Below are positions 9,811 to 22,439 of a stretch of DNA of 64,000 nucleotides, in pieces. The DNA is taken from NCBI GenBank assembly GCA_023846275.1, contig JAIUJO010000084.1, forward strand, positions 605,487-669,486, written 5' to 3'. The notes beneath the pieces were generated by a model. The model saw only the letters and a list, made by a program, of their open reading frames with translations. It ran no database searches and was not told where the DNA came from. The position numbers were made by a program, and so were the translations under genes. Within the stretch, counting starts at the first letter, position 1. Every line of letters starts with the position of its first letter. The stretch comes from Vanilla planifolia (taxonomy: Eukaryota > Streptophyta > Magnoliopsida > Asparagales > Orchidaceae).

Positions 9811-12800
9811 AGTAGACTAGAGTAGAGCACAGCAGAGTAGAGTAGAGTACAGTACAGTACAGTAGAGCAGAACAGAGCATAGTAGAGTAGAGTAGAGTAC
9901 AGTTGAGTGGAGATGAGCAGAGTAGAGCAGAGTAGAGTAGAATAGAGTATAGCTAGGTTAGGTTAAGTTTGGTTAGGTTAAGCTAGGCTAGGTTAGAGTA
10001 GAGCTAGGTTAAGCTAGGCTAGGATAGGCTAGGTTGGATTAGGGTAGAGTATAGTAGAGTAGAGTCAAGTAGAGTAAAGAAGAGTATAGTATATTAGGGT
10101 AGTGTAGTTTAGAGTAGAGTACAGTAGAGCTAGGTTAGGCTAACCTAGGCTAGGGTAAGATAGGTACAGCTAAATGAGATTATGCTAGGCTAGGTTAGAG
10201 TAGAGTAGAGTAGAGTATAGTATAATATAGTATAGGAGAGAAAAGTAGAGTAGAGATTTGTTAGGCTTGGCTAGACTATGTTAAGCAAGGCTAAGCTAAG
10301 CTAAAGTAGAGTAGAGTAGAGAAGAGTAGTGTAGAGCAAAGCTCAATTAGGCTAGGCTAAGCTAAGCTAGGTTAGCCTAGAGTAAAGTAGAATAGAGCAT
10401 ACAATAGTTAAGTAGAGTAGAGAAGACCAGAGTTAAGTAAGACAGAGCAGAGTAGAATAGAGCAAAATAGAGCAGAGCAGAATAGAGTAGAATCATGCTA
10501 GATTAGGCTAAACTAGGATAGGTTAGAGTGGAATAGAGTTAGTAGAGTGGAATAGAGCTAGGTTAGCCTAGGGTAGGTCAGGCAAAGCTAAGCTAGAGTT
10601 GGTTAGGCTAGGCTAGAGTGGAGTAGGGTAGAGTAGGGTAGAGCTAGGTTAGGTTAGGCTAGACTAGGCTAGGCTAAAGTAAAGTGGAGTAGAGTAGAGT
10701 AGGCCAGAGTAAAGAGAAGTAGAGTAAAGCAGAGTGGAGCTTAACACAGTGGAGCAGAGCAGAGTAGAGAAGAGTATAGCTAAGTTAGGCTATGCTAGGA
10801 TAGGCTAGGCTAGGCTAGGCTAGGCTAAAGTAGAGTAGAGTGAAGTTAGGTCAGCCTAGGCTGGGGTAGGTTAGGTTAGAGTAAAGTAGAATAGAGTAGA
10901 GTAGACTTGGATAGAGTAGAGTATAATAGAGTAGAGTAAAATAGAGTAGGGTAGGGTAGAGTAGAGTATAATAGAGTAGAGTAGAGTAGATTAGAGTAGA
11001 GTTTAGCTAGGTTAGGTTAGGTTGAGCTACAATTGTAGAGTAGAGTAAAGAAAAATAAAGCAAAACAAAGCTTAGCAGAGTAGAGGAGAGCAGAGGAGAG
11101 TAGAAGAGAGCTAGGTTAGGCTAGGCTTGGCTAGACTAGGCTAAAGTAGAGTAGAGTAGAGCTATGTTAGGCTAGACTTATTTAGAGAAGAGTAGAGTAG
11201 AGTTGAGTGGAGTAGAGTAGAGTATAGTATAGTAGTTTAACGTAGCATGGAGTAGAGCTAGGTTAGCCAAGGGTAGTCTAGGCTATGCTAAGCTAGGGTA
11301 GGCTAGGCTAAGAAGGGCTTGGCTAGAGTAGAGTATAGTAGAATTCTGTAGAATAGAGTAGAGTTGAGTAAAGCTAGGTTTGGGAATGCTTAGCAAGAGT
11401 ATAATAGAGTATAGTAGAGCAGAGTTGAGTAGAGCAGAGCATAGTAGACCAGAGCTAAGCAAAGTAGAGCATACATAGGTTAAGTTAGGCTAGGTTAGGC
11501 TAGGCTAGGCTAGGCTAAGATGGGGTAGAGTAGAATAGAGTAAAGTAGAGTATAGTAAAGCATAGCAAGGTTAGGCTAAGCTAGCTAAGTTAGAGTAGAA
11601 TAGAGTAGAGTAGTGTAGAGTAGAGTGGAGTGGAGTATAATAGATTAGATGAGAGTAGAGTTGGGTAGAGTGTAGTAGAGTAGAGTTAAGTTAGGCTAAG
11701 CTAGGTTAGAGTAGGCTAGGGTAGGCTAGGCCAGGTTATGCTAAGCTTGAGTAGAGTAGGGTAAAGTGGAGTATCATAAAATAGACTAGAGTAGAAATAG
11801 GTTAGGCTAGGCTAGGCTAAACTAAGCTAGAGGAGAGTAAAGAAAAGCATAACATAGGAAAGTCGAGAAGACAGAGTAGCGTAGAGCAGAGTAGAGTAGA
11901 GTAAAACAGAGAAGAGAAGAGCAGAGTAGAGCAGAGCTCAGCTAAGCTAGGTTAGGCTAGGTTATAGTAGAGTCGAGTAGAGTAGAGTAGAATAGGGTAG
12001 AGTATAGTAGAGTAGAGTAGAGTAGAGAAGAGTAGTGTAGAGTGGAGTAAAGCAAGGTTAGGTTAGGCAAGGCTAGGCTAAGATAGGCTTTGTTAGGCTA
12101 GGTTAGGCTTGGCTATGTAAGAGTATAGTAGAGTAGAGTAAACTAGAGTGTAGTACAATGGAGTAGAGTAGAGCTAAGATAGGTTAGGCTAGGCTATTCT
12201 AGGTTGAAATATAATAGAGTAGAGTAAAGTAGAGTAGAGAGGAGCAGAGCACAATAGAGCAGAGTAAAGTAGAGCAGAGCAGAGCAGAGCTAGGTCAGGC
12301 TAGGCTAGGCTAGGTTAGGCTAGGCTAGGCTAGAGTAGAGTAGAGTAAAGTAAGGCTAGGCTAGGCTAGACTAGGATGGAGTAGAGTAGAGTTGAGTAAA
12401 GTTGAGTAGAGTACAGTAGAGTAGAGTGGAGTAGAGTATAGTAAAGTAGAGTAGTGTAGAGTAGGGTAGAGCTTGGTTAAGCAACCCTAGGCTAGGTTAG
12501 GCTAGGTTGGGGTAGGCAAGGCTAGGCTAAGATAGAGTTGAGTAGAGTAGAGTATCATAGAGTAGAGTATAGCTTGGTTAGGCTAGGATATGCTAGGCTA
12601 AGCTACAGTAGAGTAGAGTAAGATAAAGTAGTGCAGAGTAGAATAGAGTAGAGCAAAGAAGAGTAAAGTAGGGTAGAGTAGAGCAGAGCTAAGTTAGGCT
12701 AGGTTAGGCTAGGGTATGGTAGAGTAGAGTAGAGTAGAGTAGAGTATAGTAGAGCTAGGTTAGGTAAGATTAGGCTACAATACAGTAGAGCAAAGTAGAG

Positions 12801-15800
12801 TAGAGTGAAGTAGAGCAGAGTTGAGCAGAGTAAAGTAGAGCTAGGTTAGGTTAGGCTAGGCTAGGCTAGGCTAAGCTAGGCTAGATTAGAGTAGAGTAAG
12901 GCTGAATAGAGTAGAGTAGGGTATAGTAAAGTAGAGTAGAGTAGAGTGTAGCTAAGTTAGACTAGGCTATGTTAAGCTAGGCTAGGCAAGGATAAGATAG
13001 GCTAGGCTAGGCTTGGCAAAGTAGAGTATAGTGGAGTAAAGTAGAGTTGAGTAGAGCTAAGTTATGCCAGGTTAGGCTAGAGTACAATAGAGCAGAGTAG
13101 AGCAGACAAGAGCAATGTAGAATAGAGTAGAGTAGAGGAAAGTAGAGTAGAACAGAGTAGAGTAGAGTAGAGTAGAGTAGTACAGAGTAGAGCAGAGTAG
13201 AGCTAGCTTAGGCAAGACTAAGCTAGGCAAGGCTCGGTAAGCTAGGCTAGGCTTGAGTTGAGTAGAGTAGAGCAAGGTTTAACTAGGTTAGGCTAGGCTA
13301 TGTTAGAGTAGAGTAGAGTAGAGTAGAGTGGAGCATAATAGAGAAGAGTAAAGTAGGGTAGAGCTAGATTAGATAAGGCTAGGCTAAGCTAAGCTAGAGT
13401 AGAGTAGATTAAAATAGAGTAGAGTAGAGTCAAGTAGAGCTAGGTTAGGCTTCGTTAGGCTAGGCTATGCTAAACGAGGCTAGAGTAGAGTAGAGTAGAG
13501 CATAGTAGAGTAGAGTAGGGTATAGTAGAGCAGAGCAAAGCAAGTAGATAAGAGTAGAGCAAAGAAGACTAGAGCAAGATAGAGTAGAGAAGAGCAAAGC
13601 TAAGATTTGTTAGGCATGGCTAAGCTAGGCTAAAGTGGAGCAGAATAGAGTATATTAGAGTAGAGCTAGGTTTGGCTAGGCTAGGCTAGGCTATGTTTGA
13701 GTCTAGTAGAGTGCAGTAGAGTAGAGCAGAACTAGATTTGGCTAGGATAAGTTAGGCTAGGGTAGAGCAGCATAGAGCTAGGTTAGGCTTGGCCAGATAA
13801 GGCTAGTTTAGAGTAGAGTAGAGTAGAGTAAATTAGAATAGAGTAGAGAATAGTAGAGTAGAGTAAAGTAAAGTAGAGTAGACTAGAGAAGAGCACAGCA
13901 GAGTAGAGTAGAGCAAGATTAGGCTAGGCTAGACTAGGCTGGACTAGACTATAGTAGAGCTAGGTTAGGTTATGTTACACTAGCTAGGTTAGAGTAAAGT
14001 AGAGTAGAGTAGTGTAGAGTAGAGTATAATATAGTTGAGTAGAGTAGAGTAGAGTAGAACTATGTTAGGCTAGCTTAGGCAAGGCTAGGCTAGGCTAAAG
14101 AAGAGTAGAGTAGAGTATAATAGAGTAGAGTAGAGCAAAGCAGAGCAAAGCAAAGCAAAGAAGAGTAGAGTAGTGTAGAATATAGTAGACTAGATTAGAG
14201 CAATGTAGAGAAGAGCAGAGTAGAGTTGAGTAAAGTTAGGTTAGGTTAGGCTAGGCTAGGCTAGGCTAGAGTAGAGTAGAGTAGAGTATAGCTTGTTTAT
14301 GCTAAGCGAGGCTATGCTAGGTTAGAGTAGAGTAAAGTAGAGTCGAGTAGAGTAGAGTAGAGTAGAGTATAGTAGAGTAGAGTAGAGTGGTGTTAGGTTA
14401 GGCTAGGCTAGGTTAGGCTAGCTAGGTTAGAGTAAAGTATAGTATAATAGAGTAGAGCATAGTAGAGTATAAAAGAGCAGAGTAGAGTAGAGTAGAGTAG
14501 AGCTAGGTTATGCTAGGTTAGGCTAGGCATAGTTAGAGTAGAGTTGGGTAGAGTAGAGCAGAGCAGAGTAGAGTAGAGCAAAGCAAAGTAGAGCATAGTA
14601 GAGTAGAGTAGTGTAGAGTGGAGCAAAGAAGAGTATAACAGAATAGAGCAAAGCAGAGCAAAGTATAGCAAAGTAGAGTAGAGTAGAGTAGAGCTAGGTT
14701 AGGCTAAGTTAGGTTAGCATAGGCTAGGCTAGAGTAGAGTAGAGTAGAGTAGACTTAGGTTTGGCTTGGCCAAGCTAGACTAAGTTATAATAGAGTAGAG
14801 TATAGTATAGTAAAGTATTGTATAGTAGAGTAGAATAGAGCTTGATTAGGCTAGGCTAAGTTAGGCTAGGCTAGAATAGAGTAGAGTAGAGTAGAGTAAA
14901 GTAGAGTAGAGCTAGGCTAGGCTAGGTTCGACTAGAGTAGGCTAGTCTCAGCTATGCTAGGCAAGAGTAGAGTAGAGTAAAGCTAGGTTAGGCTAGGCCA
15001 GCATAGGCTTGGCTAAGCTAGGCTAGAGTAGAGTAAAATAGAGTAAAGTAGAGTAGAGTAGAGTAGAGCAAAGTAGCGTAGAGTATAGCAGAGGACAGTA
15101 GAGCATACTAGAGCTTAGCATAGTAGATCAGAGCAGAGTAGAGAAGAGCAGAGCAGAGTCAAGTCGAGTACAACAGAGTAGAGCATAGCAGAGAAGAGTA
15201 GAGCTAGGTTAGGCTACGCATGGCTAGGTTAGGTTTGAGTAGAGTAGAATAAAGTAGCATTGAGTATATTAGAGTAGAGTAGAGTATGGCTAGGTTAGGC
15301 TAAGCTAGGTAATGATAGGCTAGGCTAGGCTGGGCTAGGTTAGGATAGGCTAGGCTAGAGTAGAGTAGAGTAGAGTAGAGTAGAGTAGAATAGAGTCGTG
15401 TAGAGTAAAGCTTCGTTAGGGAAGACTAGGCTAGAGTATAGTAAGGCAAAGTAGAGTAGAATAATGTATTGTAGAGTAGAGTAGAGTAGAGTTGAACAAA
15501 GCATAGCAGAGAAAAGTAGAGCTAGGTTAGGCTAGGCTAGGCTTGACTTAAGTAGAGTAAAGTAGAGTAAAGCTAGGCTGGGCTAGGCTAGAGTGGAGTA
15601 GAGTAGAGTAGAGCTAGGTTAAGCTAGGTTCGGCTAGGCTAAGTTAGAGTAGAGCAGGGTAGAGTATATTGGAGTAGAGTAGAGTAAAGTAAAGTAGAGT
15701 AGATCTTGGTTAGGCTAGGCTAGTTTATGCTAGACTAGGTTATGCTAGGTTATAGTTGAGTAGAGTAGAGTAGAGTAGAGGTAGGTTAGGCTAGTTCAGG

Positions 15801-17661
15801 CTAGGCTACATTAGGCTAGGGTAGAGAGGTGTAGAGTAGAGTATGGTAGAGTAGAGCAGAATAGAGCAGAGTAGTGCAAAGTAGAGTAGAGCAGAGTAGA
15901 GTAGAGTAGAGTAGAGTAGGATAGAGCAGAGCTGAGTAGAGTAGAGCAAAGTAGAGCTAAGTAGAGCAGAGTAGAGTGGAGCATGGTTAGGCTAGGCTAG
16001 GGTCGTATAGGTTAGAGTAGAGTAGAGTTGAGTATGATAGAGTAGAGTAGACTAGAATAGAGGAGAATAAAGCTATGTTAGGCTAAGCTAGGCTATGTCA
16101 GGTTAGGTTAGGCTTGGTTGGTCTAGGCTAGGCTAGAGTAGAGTAGACTAGGGTAGAGTAGAGTAGAGTAGAGTAGAGTGAGGTTAGGCTACGTTAGGGT
16201 AGGCTAGAGCATAATAGAGTAGAGTAGACTAGAGTAGAGTAGAGCAAAGTAGAGTAAAGTATTACAGTGTTGAGTAGAGTGGAGTAAAATAGAGAAAGGT
16301 ATAGGAGAGCAAAATTGAGTAATAGAGAGTAGAGTAGAGGTAGGCTAAGCAAAGCTTGGTTAGGTTGGGCTAGAGTAGAGTAGAGTGGAGTTAGTTTAGG
16401 CTAAGATAAGCAAGGTTAGGTTAGAATAAAGTAGAGTAGAGTAGAATAGAGTAGACAAGAGTAGAATATAGTATAGTAGAGTAGAGTATACTATAGTAGA
16501 GCTAGGGTAGGCTAGGGTAGACTAGGTTAGAGTAGAGTAGAGTAGAATGTAGTAGAGTAGAGAAGAGTAGAGCATATTTAGGCTAGTCTAGGCTAGCCTA
16601 GAGCAGAGTAGAGTAGAGCAAAACAAAGCAGAGTAGAATAGAGCAGAGTAGAGCAAAGCATAGTAGAGCAGAGAAGACCTGAGTAGAGTACAGTAGAGCA
16701 GAGAAGAATAGAGCAGAGTAGAGTAGAGTAGAATAGAGCTAAGTTAGGCTAAGCTAGGCTAGGCTAAGCTAGATTAGAGTAGAGTAGAGTAGAATAGAGT
16801 AGAGTAGAGTAGAGTAGAGTAAAGTAGAGTAGAGTGTAGTATAGTAGGGTAGAGTAAAGTAGAGTAGAGCTAGGTTAGGCTAGGCTTGGTTTTGCTAAGC
16901 TAGTTTAGGCTAGGCTGGAGAAGAATAGAGAAGAGTTGAGTAGAGTAGAGTATAATAGAGTAGAGTAGAGTAGAGTAGAGTTGAGCTAGGTAAGGCTTGG
17001 CTGGGCTATGCTAGGGTAGGCTATGTTTGGCTAGGCTAGGCTAGATTTGAGTAGGGTAGAGTAGAGTAAAGTAGAGGTTGATTAGGCTTGGCTAAGCTAG
17101 AGTAGAGTGGAGTAGAGTAGAGTAGAGGAGAGTAGAGAAGAGTAAAGAATTGTAGAGCAGAGTAGAGTACTATAGTGTAGCACAAAGTATAGCAGAACAA
17201 AGCAAAGTAGAGTAGAGCAGATTGAGTGGAGTAAAGTTGAGCTAGTTTAGGTTAAGCTAGGCTAGGTGAGGCTAAGCTAGGTTAGAGTAGAGTAGAGTAG
17301 TATAGAATAAAAAAGAGTAGTGTAGAGTAGACTAGAGTAGTGTAGAGTGGAGTAAAGTAGAGTATAACATAATAAAGTATAGTTGAGTAGAGTATAGTAT
17401 AGTATAGTAGAGTCGAGTAGAGCTTGATTAGGCTAGGTTAGGTTAGGTTAGGCTAAGTTAGGCTAGGCTAGAGTAGTGTAGAGTAGAGCTAGGCTAGGTT
17501 AGGCTAGACTAGGCTAGTGTAAAGTAGAGTAGAGTATATTAGAGTAGACAAGAGAAGAATAGAGTAGAGTATCGCAAAGTAGATTATAGCAGAGTTGATT
17601 AGTGTAGAGCAATGTAGAGTAGAGTAGAGCGGAGCAGAGTAGAGTAGAGTAGAGTAGAGTA

Positions 17662-17813
17662 GAGCAGAGCAGAGCAAAGCAGAGTAGACTTAGGTTAAGC
17701 TAGGTTATGCAAGGCTAGGCTAGGCTAGAGTAGAGTAGAGCAGAGCAGAGCAAAGCAGAGTAGACTTAGGTTAAGCAAGGTTATGCAAGGCTAGGCTAGG
17801 CTAGAGTAGAGTA
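17662..17813 (+). repeat. 76-bp tandem duplication
   Basis: Two adjacent copies start at 17662 and 17738. Each runs from a GAGCAGAGCAGAGCAAAG stretch through TAGACTTAGGTTAAG and TTATGCAAGGCTAGG to the next TAGAG tract. They differ at only a base or two (CTAGG versus CAAGG). The unit contains one CAGAG-rich part and one whole cassette, so the pair is a snapshot of how composite units multiply. Confidence 0.9.
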
Positions 17814-17934
17814 GAGTATAGTAGAGTAGAGCTAAGTTAGGTTATAGTAGAGGTGAGTAGAGTGGAGTAGAGTATAGCAGAGTATAATAGAGTAAAGTAG
17901 AGTAGAACTAGGTTAGGCTTGGCTAGGATAGTTT

Positions 17935-17990
17935 AGGTTAGGTTAGGCTATGGTAGGTTAGGTTAGGCTATGGTAGATTAGGTTAGGCTA
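17935..17990 (+). repeat. 20-bp repeat of TTAGG/TAGGC cassette
   Basis: GGTTAGGCTATGGTAGGTTA is repeated about two and a half times, with one base changed in the last copy. The unit is four pentamers long and so keeps phase. Confidence 0.85.
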
Positions 17991-20900
17991 AGCTAGGCTA
18001 GAGTAGAGTATAGTAGAGTATAGTTGAGTAGAGTAGAACAGAGAAGATTAGAGTAGAGTAGAGTAGAGTAAAGTAGAGTTAAGATATGCTAGGCTAGGCT
18101 AGGCTAGGCTAAGTTAAAGTAGAGTAGGGTAGAGTAGAGTAGAGCAGAGTGAAGATGAGTAGAGTAGAGTAGAGTTGAGTAGAGCAGTGTAGAGCAGAGT
18201 AGAGTAGAGATGAGTAAAGTAGAGCAAAGAGAGTAGAGAAGAGCAGAGTAAGGTGGAGCCAAGTTAAGCCAGGCTAGTCTTTATTAGGCTAGCTAGAGTT
18301 GATTTGAGTAGAGCTAGGTTAGGCTAGGCTAAGCTAGACAAGGTTAGAGTAGAATAGAGTATAGTAGAGTAGAGTAGAGTAGAGTAGAGTAGAGGTGGGA
18401 TAGTCTAGGCTAGGATTGGCTATGCTAGGCTAAAGAAGAGTAGAGTGGAGTAGAGTAGAGTAGAGTATAGTATAGTAGAGTGTAGTAGAGTATAGTAGAG
18501 TATAGTCTAGTAGAGTAGAGTAGAGCAAGGTTAGGATAGGCTAGGTTAGGCTATGTTAGGCTAGGTTTGGCTAGGCTTGGCTAGAGTAGGGTAGAGTAGA
18601 GTAGAGTAGACAAGAGTAAGAAAGAGTAGATTAGAGTAGAGTAGAGTAGAGCTAGGTTAGGCTAGGCTAAGCAAGGATAGTGTTGAGTAGAGTAGAGTAG
18701 AATAGAGTAGAGCAGGGTAGAGCAAAGTAGAGTAGAGCAGAGCATGACAGAGCAAAGCTAGGTTAGGCTAGGCTTGAGTAGAACAGAGTAGAGTCAAGTG
18801 GAGTAGAGTAGAGTAGAGCAAAGTAGAGTAGAGCGAAGCATAGTAGAGCTTGGTTAGGCTAAGTAATACTATTCTAGGCTTTGCTAGGCTAGGTTAAAGT
18901 AGAGTAACATAGAATAGAGTAGAGTAGAGTAGTGTAGTGTATAGTAAAGTAGAGTAGAGTAGAGTAAAGTAGAGTAGAGTTGATTCGAGTAGAGTCGAGC
19001 TAGGTTAGGCTGGGCTAGGTTAGGCTAGTCTAGGCTAGGCTAGAGTAGAGTAGAGTTGAGCTATGTTAGAATATGCTAGGTAGGCTAGGCTAGAGTTTAT
19101 TAGAGTATAATATGGTAGAGTAGAGTAGAGTAGAGTAAAGTGGAGTAAAGTTGAGCAAAGTAGAGTAGAGTAGAGTAAAGAAAAGTAGAGTAGAGTAGAG
19201 AAGAGTAGAGCTAAGTTAGGCTAGGGAAGGCTAGAGTAGGGTAGAGCAGAGTAGAGCTAAGTTAGGCTAGGCTTGGCTTAGTTAGGTCAGAGTAAAGTAG
19301 AGTAGCATAAAGAAGAGCAGAGTAGAGTAGAACAGTAGTGAAGAGTAGAGTAGAGTAGAGCAGACTATAGCAGAGTAGAATAAAATAGAGTAGAAAAAAG
19401 TATAGCAGAGTAGAGTAGCGTAGAGTAGAGTAGAGCAGAGTAGAGTAGAGCAAAGCAGAGCAAGGTTAAGCTAAGCTAGGCTAAGTCAGGCTTGGCTAGG
19501 CTAGAGTAGAGTAGAGTAGAGTAGAGTAGAGTAGAGTGGAGTGGAGTAGAGTTATGTTAAGCTAAACTATGCTAGGCTAGGTTAGAGTATAATAGAGTAG
19601 GAGTAGAGTATAGTAGAGCAGAGTAGAGCAAAGTAAAGTAGAGTTGGGAAAAGTAGAGAAGAATAAAGCAGAGCAAAGTAGAGCTAAGTTAGTTTAGGCT
19701 ATGCTAAGCTGGGTTAGGGTAAGGCAAGAGTAGAGTAGAGTTGAATAGTTTAGCAAAAGGAAGATTATAGTAGAGCAGAGCTTGGGTAGGCTAGGCTAGT
19801 CTAGGCATGCTAAGTTAGAGTAAAGTAGAGCATAGTAGAGAAGAGCAGAGTAGAGTAGAGAAGAGCAAAGCAAAGTAGACCAGAGTATAGTAGAGTAGGG
19901 TATAGTGGAGTAGAGTAGGGTATAGTAAAGCTAGGTTAGGTTACGTTAGGCTAGGTTATACTAGGTTAGGCTAAGTTAGAGTAGAGTAGAATGGAGATAG
20001 GTTAGGCTAGGCTAGGTTCTGCTAGAGTAGAATAGTGCATAGCAGAGTATAGTAGAGCAGAGCATAGTTGAGCAAAGTAGAGCAGAGTAGAGCACAGTAG
20101 AGTAGAGTAGAGCATAGGAGAGCAGAGTAGATTTAAGTTAAGATAGGCTAGGCTAGGCTTGGTTAGGCTAGGCTTTGCTAGGCTAGGTAAGAGTAGAGTA
20201 AAGAAGAGTCAAATAGAGTAAAGCAAAGTAGAGTAGAGTGGTGTAGAGTTGAGCTAGGTTAGGCTAGGTAAAGCTAGGCTAAACAAGGCTAAGCTATGCT
20301 ATTGTAGGGTTGGCTAGGCCAAGCAAGAGTAGAGTAGGGCTAGGTTAGGCTAAGCTAAGAAGGCTAGGCAAGAGTACAGAGTAGAGTAAAGAAAAGTAGA
20401 GCAGAGAAGAGCAGAGCAAAGCAGAGTAGAGCATAGCAGAGCAAAGTAGAACTGAGTAGAGTAGAGCTAGGTTAGGCTAGGCTAGGCTAGGATAGGCTAA
20501 GTAAGGCTAGGCTAGAGCATAGTAGAGTAGTGTAAAGCTTGGTTTGGCTAGGCTAAGCAAGGTCAAAGTATAGTAGAGTTGAGTTGAGTATAGTAAAGAA
20601 GAGCAGAGTAGAGTATAGTAGAGTAGAGCTAGGTTAGGTTAGGCTAAGTTAGGTTATGTTAGGCTAGAGTAGAATAGAGTAGAGTGGAGTAGAGTAGAGC
20701 TAGGTTTGGTTAGGCTAGGCTAGGATATAGTAGAGTTAAGTAGAGTGGAGTAGAGAAGAGTAGAGTAGAGTAGAGTAGAGTAGAGCAAAGAAGAGTTGAG
20801 TACAGTAAAAGAGAGGAGAGAAGAGCAGAGTAGAGCAGGATAATGCAAAGAAGAGAAGAGCAGAGCAGAATAGTAGAGTTGAGCAATGAAGAGAAGAGGA

Positions 20901-22439
20901 GAATAGAGAAGAGCAGTGCAGTGTAGAGCAGATCAGAGTATAGTAGAGCAGAGCTAGGTTATTCTATGCTATGGTAGGCTAGGCTAGGCCAAAGTAGAGT
21001 AGAGTAGAGTGGAGTAGAGTAATGTAAAGCATGGTTTATCTATGCTAGGCTAGTGTAAGCTAGGAAAGGCTAGACTAGAGTAGAGTAGAGTATAGTAAAG
21101 TAGAGAAAAGTAGAGCTATATTAGGTAAGGCTAGGCTTGGTTATGCTTGTGTAGAGTAGAGTAGAGTAGAGCAAAGTAAAAAGGAGCAGAGCAAAGATAA
21201 GTAGAGTAGAGTAGTGCATAGTAGAATATAGTAGAGTAGAGTAGAGCATAGTAAAGCAGAGCTAGGTTAAGCTAGGATAGGCTTTGCTAGGATAGGCTAA
21301 AACAGAGTAGAATAGATTATAATAGAGTAAAGTAGAGTAGAGCTTGGTTAGGTTAGGCAACTAAGTTAGAGTAGAGTAGAGTAAAGTAAAGTATATTAGA
21401 GTAAACTAAAGTAGAGTAAAGCTAAGTTAGGCTATGCTAGAGTAAAGTAGAGTAGAGCTAGTTTAGGCTAGGCTAGGCAAGGCTAAACTGGGCTAGAGAA
21501 TACCAAAGAAGAGTAGAGTAGAGTAGAGTAGAGCAAAGTATAGCAGAGCAGAAGTGAGTAGAGTAGAGTCGAATAGAGTAGAGCAGAGCAGAGTAGAGCA
21601 TAGTAAAAAAAAGTAGAGCAAAACAGAGTACAGTAGAGTATAGTAGAATAGAGAAAATCATAGTACAGAAGTGCAAATAAGAGAAGAGTAGAGCGTAGTA
21701 GAGCAGAGCAAAGCATAACAGAGAGAGTATGGTAGAATAAAGTTGTGCAGAGAAGATCAGAGTAGAGCAAAGTAATGCAGAGTAGAGCAGAATAGAGAAT
21801 AACAAAGTTTAGAAAATTATAGTAGAGTAGAGTAGAGTATAGAAGAGCAAAGCAGAGCAGAGCTTGGTTAGGCAAAGCTAAGCTTGGTAAAGCTCATCTA
21901 AGCTAGAGTAAAGAAGAGTAGAGTAGAGTAGAGTAGAGAAGAGTAGAGTAGAGTAGAGCTAGGTTAGGCCAGGCTAAGCTATGTTCGAGTATAATAGAGT
22001 AGAGTAAAGTAGAGTAAAGAAGAGTAGAGTAGAGCTAGGTTAGGTTGGGCTAAGCTAGGCTAGGCTAGGATAGTTAGGGTCGGCTAGGCTTGGCTAAAGT
22101 AGAGAAGAGTAGAGTAGAGTAGAGTAGAGTTGAGTAGAGTAGAATAGAGTAGAGTAGAGTAGAGGAAAGCTAAGTAAGGCTAGGCTAGGCAAAGCTAAAG
22201 TGTAGTAGAGTGGAGCAAAGCAAAGTAGTGAAAAGTAGAGTAGAGTAGAGTAGAGTGGAGCTAAGTAGAGTAAAGTAGAGAAAGCAGAGCTGAGTAGAGA
22301 TTGGTTAGGCTAGGCTTGGTTAGAGTAGAGTAGAGTGGAGTTGAGTAGAGTAGAGTAGAGTAGAGTAGAACAGAGCTAGGTTAGGTCAGACTAGGCTAGG
22401 GTAGGCAAGGTTAAGCTAGGCTAAGCTAGAGTATAGTAT

